Part shown: piece after piece, positions 12,845 through 16,183 of the stretch | Layout of the letters: each line of letters begins with the position of its first letter | How positions within the stretch are numbered: the stretch's first letter is position 1 | Source: an uncultured Flammeovirgaceae bacterium | Lineage (GTDB): Bacteria; Bacteroidota; Bacteroidia; Cytophagales; Cyclobacteriaceae | Direction of reading: 5' to 3' | DNA: 16,183 nt | Assembly (NCBI GenBank): GCA_946480685.1 | Contig: CAMLLI010000010.1 | Span: forward strand, 1-16,183 | Made by a program: the position numbers and the translations under genes | The notes under the pieces: generated by a model | What the model was told of the DNA's origin: nothing | What the model saw: only the letters and a program-made list of their open reading frames with translations | Databases searched by the model: none

Positions 12845-13519
12845 TCACTCCATGGGAATAAGTTTGTTTTTAATAGCATACTTTACCAGTTCGGCTGTGT
12901 TCTTCAATCCGAGTTTATCGAGTATATGCGTCTTATGCGTATCTACCGTTTTGGTACTGATGAACAGCTGATCAGCAACTTCCTTATTACTCTTTCCATT
13001 CGCTACAAGCGCCAGCACTTCACGTTCGCGCTTGGTAAGGTCTGTAACCTTTAAACGTTCTTCGGTTTGGAGCGTGCTCTTCTCTTTTTTATAGAAGTCT
13101 TCAAACACGAGACTCGTAATAGCTTCGTTAAAATATTTACCGCCCTGGTGCGCCATGCGAATGGCATCCAGCAAAATATTGCGCTCTACATCCTTGGGTA
13201 AATATCCATCTATACCCGACTGAATGCCGGCCGTTACAAATTCTTTCTTTACCTCCATGGACAGGAGTATAATTTTAATCTTGCTGTTGCGTTCTTTGAT
13301 CCAGCGTGTAGCTTCAATGCCCGTCATGCCTTTCAGCATAATGTCCATGAGTATAACATCGGGCATGAGTATATTTACTTTGTTCACGGCATCTTCGCCA
13401 CTCGAGAGCGCTCCCACCACCTGTATATCATCCACCTGTTTCAGCATGATTGCCAACGCATCACGAACCAGTGTGTGATCATCTACCAACAATACTTTTA
13501 TGCGTTCTGTCTTATTCAT
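12845..13519 (-). CDS. NarL/FixJ-type response regulator with LuxR HTH
   Basis: This is a 224-aa cytoplasmic transcription factor. Residues about 7-125 form a receiver domain with the acidic pair Asp13-Asp14, phospho-acceptor Asp59 (in VILMDIMLKG), Ser87 and Lys109 (in GYLPKD), all the residues needed for phosphorylation. Residues about 158-215 form a LuxR-type helix-turn-helix (LTKREREVLALVANGKSNKEV is the start; then LFISTKTVDTHKTHILDKLG). It is the last gene of the operon with the histidine kinase and the CheY-like receiver, overlapping the latter by 8 bp (ATG at 13517-13519), so the kinase upstream is its likely phosphodonor. Targets cannot be read from the sequence. Confidence 0.93.
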   Translation of the reverse strand: MNKTERIKVLLVDDHTLVRDALAIMLKQVDDIQVVGALSSGEDAVNKVNILMPDVILMDIMLKGMTGIEATRWIKERNSKIKIILLSMEVKKEFVTAGIQSGIDGYLPKDVERNILLDAIRMAHQGGKYFNEAITSLVFEDFYKKEKSTLQTEERLKVTDLTKREREVLALVANGKSNKEVADQLFISTKTVDTHKTHILDKLGLKNTAELVKYAIKNKLIPME

Positions 13520-13880
13520 CGGCTAAAAATCTTTGTATCCACTCCACCAGGTATGTATCATCAAAAGGTTTTGTAAGCAACAGGTCTGCTCCTGCTTCTT
13601 TGCCCATGCGTGCACTCTCTTCACTGGCATCGGCTGTCAGCACGATCACAGGAACTGCACTATATTTTTCACTGGAACGGATTTTTCGGATCAGCGAAAG
13701 GCCGTCCATCTCAGGCATCAGTAAATCGGTAATCACCATATCAGGAATGCGCGATGCCATCGTATTCAGCGCATGCACGCCATTTGCAGCGATATGAACT
13801 TCGTATCCTTCCATTTGCAATATATCGGCTATACTTTCCGCCAATGGTTTGGTGTCGTCAACGATCAGAATATACTTCAT
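13512..13880 (-). CDS. CheY-like single-domain response regulator
   Basis: Started at the ATG at 13880, this is a 122-aa stand-alone receiver with no output domain. It has the acidic pair Asp8-Asp9, phospho-acceptor Asp52 (in MVITDLLMPEMDG), Thr82 and Lys104 (in LLLTKPFD), all intact. The start is preferred over an in-frame codon at 13943 because receivers begin with a KYILIVDD-type strand and because this ATG follows the kinase stop codon by a single base, a coupled arrangement. A stand-alone receiver between a kinase and a DNA-binding regulator commonly serves as a phosphate sink, an intermediate in a relay, or an adaptor controlling another protein; which one is not visible here. Confidence 0.92.
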   Translation of the reverse strand: MKYILIVDDTKPLAESIADILQMEGYEVHIAANGVHALNTMASRIPDMVITDLLMPEMDGLSLIRKIRSSEKYSAVPVIVLTADASEESARMGKEAGADLLLTKPFDDTYLVEWIQRFLADE

Positions 13881-13881
13881 A

Positions 13882-16183
13882 TCAGCCAACCGGAATAGTA
13901 ACGGTAAAAACTGTGCCTTCACCAGGTTTACTCGATACAGCAACCTCTCCTCCGATCAGGTCCACAGCTTTCTTTACAATGGACAGACCCAGCCCTGTAC
14001 CTTGAATTGTTGCGACATTGGTACCGCGATGAAACGGGTCGAAGATCTTGGGCAATTCCTCTTCGGGAATCCCCAATCCTTCATCACGAACCTGCACGAT
14101 CAGCATTTTACCTTCTTGCCGTCCATCCAGGTAAATATCAGTTTTACCCGGTGAGAATTTTATAGCATTGCTCAGCAGGTTAATAAATACATTGCGCAGT
14201 AAATCAACATCGGTCTCAATTTCATACTGCTGCAAATTCAAGGTGCGGTGAATGGTATGCGAATGCTTGAAGATATTCTCTACTTCTTCCTGTATACCGG
14301 CGAAGAAAGTCTCAATATTTACTTTGCGTTTTGATATCTGAATTTTACTTTCTTCCGCTTTGCCCAGCGTCAGCACTTCTTCGAGCATGTGTGTCATGTG
14401 ATCAACCTGCTCCGAGACAACTTTTATCTTACTATCAATAGCATCGGGGCTCATACGACTTTTATACTTTTTAATGTGGTTAACGGATAGACGTATCGTT
14501 GCGAGCGGGGTTCTGAATTCATGCGACACCATGGAAGCGAACCTGCTCTTTAATGTAACAAGTTCCTTCTCTTTTTCCAAGGCCGCCTGCAATTTATGCG
14601 TGCGTTCCTTTACCTTTTCCTCGAGGGATTGCCGGTATTGTGTAAGCTCTGTGATGTCTTGTCCTACTGCGAGCAGGCCGGTAATTTCTCCGGAAGCATT
14701 TCTGCGCGGTGTTGCACTAAGGAGGAGAATGAGTTTATTACCGGCACGATTTACCATCGGGAATTCATAGTGACTAACCGGATAGCCTTGCAATACGGAT
14801 CGCATCATAAGCTCCGTATCTTCCCAATCGTCTTTACTCACAAGTAACTCAAGCAGCTTCTTGCCAGATGCATGCTCTTTGCTATAGCCGGTAACCGAAA
14901 CAGCCAGTGTGTTCCATTCATTCACACCGCCATTGGCATCTATACCGAAGATGACTGCATTGGCACTCTCGATGAGTTCTGACAGCTCCTTGGCGATGGT
15001 TGTAATTTTTCGTTCGTACTCTTTGAGAATGGTAATGTCGGTTCCTACGGCAATGAATTTTGCCAGTTTACCACGCTGATCAAACACCGGGTTGATGTTG
15101 ATCTTCATCCAGAATTTACGTCCGTCTTTTGCATAGTTAAGAATCTCTTCGGTAACGGAAACACAGGCTTCTGTTTGCCTGCGGATACGCTCTAATGTTG
15201 CAGCATCAGTTTCCGGACCGTTCAGTACATCTCTGATTTTCCTGCCCTGTATCTCGGTTAATCTATACCCGGTTAGTTTCTCAAAACTTTCATTTACCCA
15301 TTCTATATTTTCCTCTGCATCAAGAATGGTTACGAGACTATCGGTAGCACTGGCCACGAGCGAGAGACGCCTGATCTCGTTGTTGGCGCGTGTGAGTATA
15401 TCTATATCCTGCATCGCCCCGATCATACGTACCGGACGGCCACTCTCATACAAAATATAGCCTCTGCTGAAAACATATTTATAGGTTCCATTGGCACAAC
15501 GGAACCTGTAGGTTGCACTTGTATTGGACTCGCCTCGTGTTACCTCGGAAGATAATTCTTCAATGACACGGGGCCGATCATCCTCATGTATATTTTCGAG
15601 CCACCAGTTACCGGTATATTCTTCGTTTCGTTTTCCATAACCAAAAATTACTTCGAGGCCCTGGTTCCAGGTAACTTTATCATCTACCAGGCTCCAGTCC
15701 CATACGGCATCGTTGGTAGCACGTGAAAGTATTTCGTACTTCTCGTTTACGGCCTGTATATTTCGCTCCGCCTGCTTTCGAAGGGTTATCTCGCGCGAGA
15801 AACATCCGGCACCAATCACCTGTTTCTTTTCATTATATACCGGATTCAGCGTAATCTCAAAACACGCGTGCTGATCGGATCGTGGATCATTTTCTTCATG
15901 CTCTTCCGTGAAATGCTCGCCCGCCAGCGCGCGACTATAGTATTGCATCCACTGCTGTTTCTTCTCTTCCGCTACTTCGGAGAAAAGTATAAAGTCGCCA
16001 ACATGTATATCTATACCATACGCGTCTTTCACAGCATCGAAAAACGCTTTGTTTGCTTTTACCAGTTTCAGTTCATAATCAATGAGCCAGATCTGATCGG
16101 GCGAACTATTAATAAGTATATCGAGACTCTGTTCACTCTCGCGCAATCTTTTCTCAGCCTCTACGCGGTCTGTTATATCATTT
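13882..16183 (-). CDS. Multi-PAS sensor histidine kinase, N-terminus outside window
   Basis: The frame is open to the window edge, giving 766 visible residues; the N-terminal part is missing. The first visible residues (NDITDRVEAEKRLRESE) are the end of a preceding PAS/PAC unit. Four further PAS domains follow: starting near SLDILINSSPDQIWLID, EILSRATNDAVWDW, LVASATDSLVTILDAEENI and ELSELIESANAVIFGID, joined by PAC segments (GAMQDIDIL, AVGTDITIL, AVGQDITEL). A coiled coil (SLEEKVKERTHKLQAALEK) leads to the HisKA domain with phospho-acceptor His in MVSHEFRTP (codon 14521-14523), then the HATPase domain with N box NVFINLLSNAIKF, G1 box DEGLGIP, F box FDPFHRG and G2 box GTGLGLSIV. No membrane segment is visible, so sensing in the visible part is cytoplasmic, possibly of redox, light or small ligands through PAS cofactors. 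It heads the operon with the two response regulators. Confidence 0.94.
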   Translation of the reverse strand, partial: NDITDRVEAEKRLRESEQSLDILINSSPDQIWLIDYELKLVKANKAFFDAVKDAYGIDIHVGDFILFSEVAEEKKQQWMQYYSRALAGEHFTEEHEENDPRSDQHACFEITLNPVYNEKKQVIGAGCFSREITLRKQAERNIQAVNEKYEILSRATNDAVWDWSLVDDKVTWNQGLEVIFGYGKRNEEYTGNWWLENIHEDDRPRVIEELSSEVTRGESNTSATYRFRCANGTYKYVFSRGYILYESGRPVRMIGAMQDIDILTRANNEIRRLSLVASATDSLVTILDAEENIEWVNESFEKLTGYRLTEIQGRKIRDVLNGPETDAATLERIRRQTEACVSVTEEILNYAKDGRKFWMKININPVFDQRGKLAKFIAVGTDITILKEYERKITTIAKELSELIESANAVIFGIDANGGVNEWNTLAVSVTGYSKEHASGKKLLELLVSKDDWEDTELMMRSVLQGYPVSHYEFPMVNRAGNKLILLLSATPRRNASGEITGLLAVGQDITELTQYRQSLEEKVKERTHKLQAALEKEKELVTLKSRFASMVSHEFRTPLATIRLSVNHIKKYKSRMSPDAIDSKIKVVSEQVDHMTHMLEEVLTLGKAEESKIQISKRKVNIETFFAGIQEEVENIFKHSHTIHRTLNLQQYEIETDVDLLRNVFINLLSNAIKFSPGKTDIYLDGRQEGKMLIVQVRDEGLGIPEEELPKIFDPFHRGTNVATIQGTGLGLSIVKKAVDLIGGEVAVSSKPGEGTVFTVTIPVG

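Noticed and set aside
13881..13943. Longer start (13943) for the CheY-like receiver, overlapping the kinase gene
   Set aside because: The receiver fold begins at KYILIVDD; the ATG at 13880 lies one base after the kinase stop, while the extra 21 residues are the kinase C-terminus read in another frame.
16144..16146. TTG as start codon of the histidine kinase
   Set aside because: The frame stays open to the window edge and the upstream residues read as the end of a PAS/PAC segment (ITDRVEAEKRL), so this is an internal Leu codon of a truncated gene.

Overview
The window looks like chromosomal DNA of a free-living Bacteroidota species, probably of the Cytophagales/Chitinophagales type. The grounds are secreted glycosidases with short N-terminal signal peptides, start codons without Shine-Dalgarno sequences, a Bacteroidota-type -7 promoter box (TAnnTTTG) before several genes, a PAS-rich histidine kinase and moderate GC. 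The exact genus cannot be read from the sequence. I saw no rRNA, tRNA, CRISPR array, insertion sequence or phage module.

Region 1 (about 1-10900) is an arabinose-polysaccharide utilisation locus. On the minus strand, a two-gene pair encodes a GH127 beta-L-arabinofuranosidase with a discoidin-like C-terminus (8441-10837) and a second DUF1680 enzyme of GH146 type (6036-8399). A secreted DUF885 zinc-peptidase-like protein follows (4261-5958). A plus-strand cupin/AraC regulator (3230-4093) separates this group from a minus-strand GH51 alpha-L-arabinofuranosidase (174-2741). No SusC/SusD pair, transporter or cytoplasmic arabinose enzymes lie inside the window. The combination of alpha- and beta-L-arabinofuranosidases with a peptidase fits breakdown of arabinans and possibly of arabinosylated hydroxyproline-rich plant glycoproteins. 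The non-coding DNA around the regulator is notable. Upstream are an apparent decayed secreted-protein gene (2905-3139), a GC-rich hairpin and a possible operator motif shared with the GH127 promoter region. Downstream is a 167-bp gap made largely of heptameric repeats that place TAA stops every 7 bp.

Region 2 (about 10900-12810) holds three small genes: a membrane protein of the PAP2-like family (11134-11730, plus), an uncharacterised 125-aa protein that distantly resembles DinD/BRO-N proteins (11762-12139, minus), and a small lipoprotein of unknown function (12326-12808, plus) with the best promoter box in the window.

Region 3 (12845-16183, minus) is a tightly packed signalling operon: a multi-PAS hybrid-type sensor histidine kinase truncated by the window edge, a stand-alone CheY-like receiver starting 1 bp after it, and a NarL/LuxR-type response regulator overlapping the receiver gene by 8 bp.

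Across the whole window the tetramer TATA is strikingly frequent inside genes on both strands, apparently through choice of synonymous codons such as GTA-TAT, CTA-TAC and GGT-ATA.
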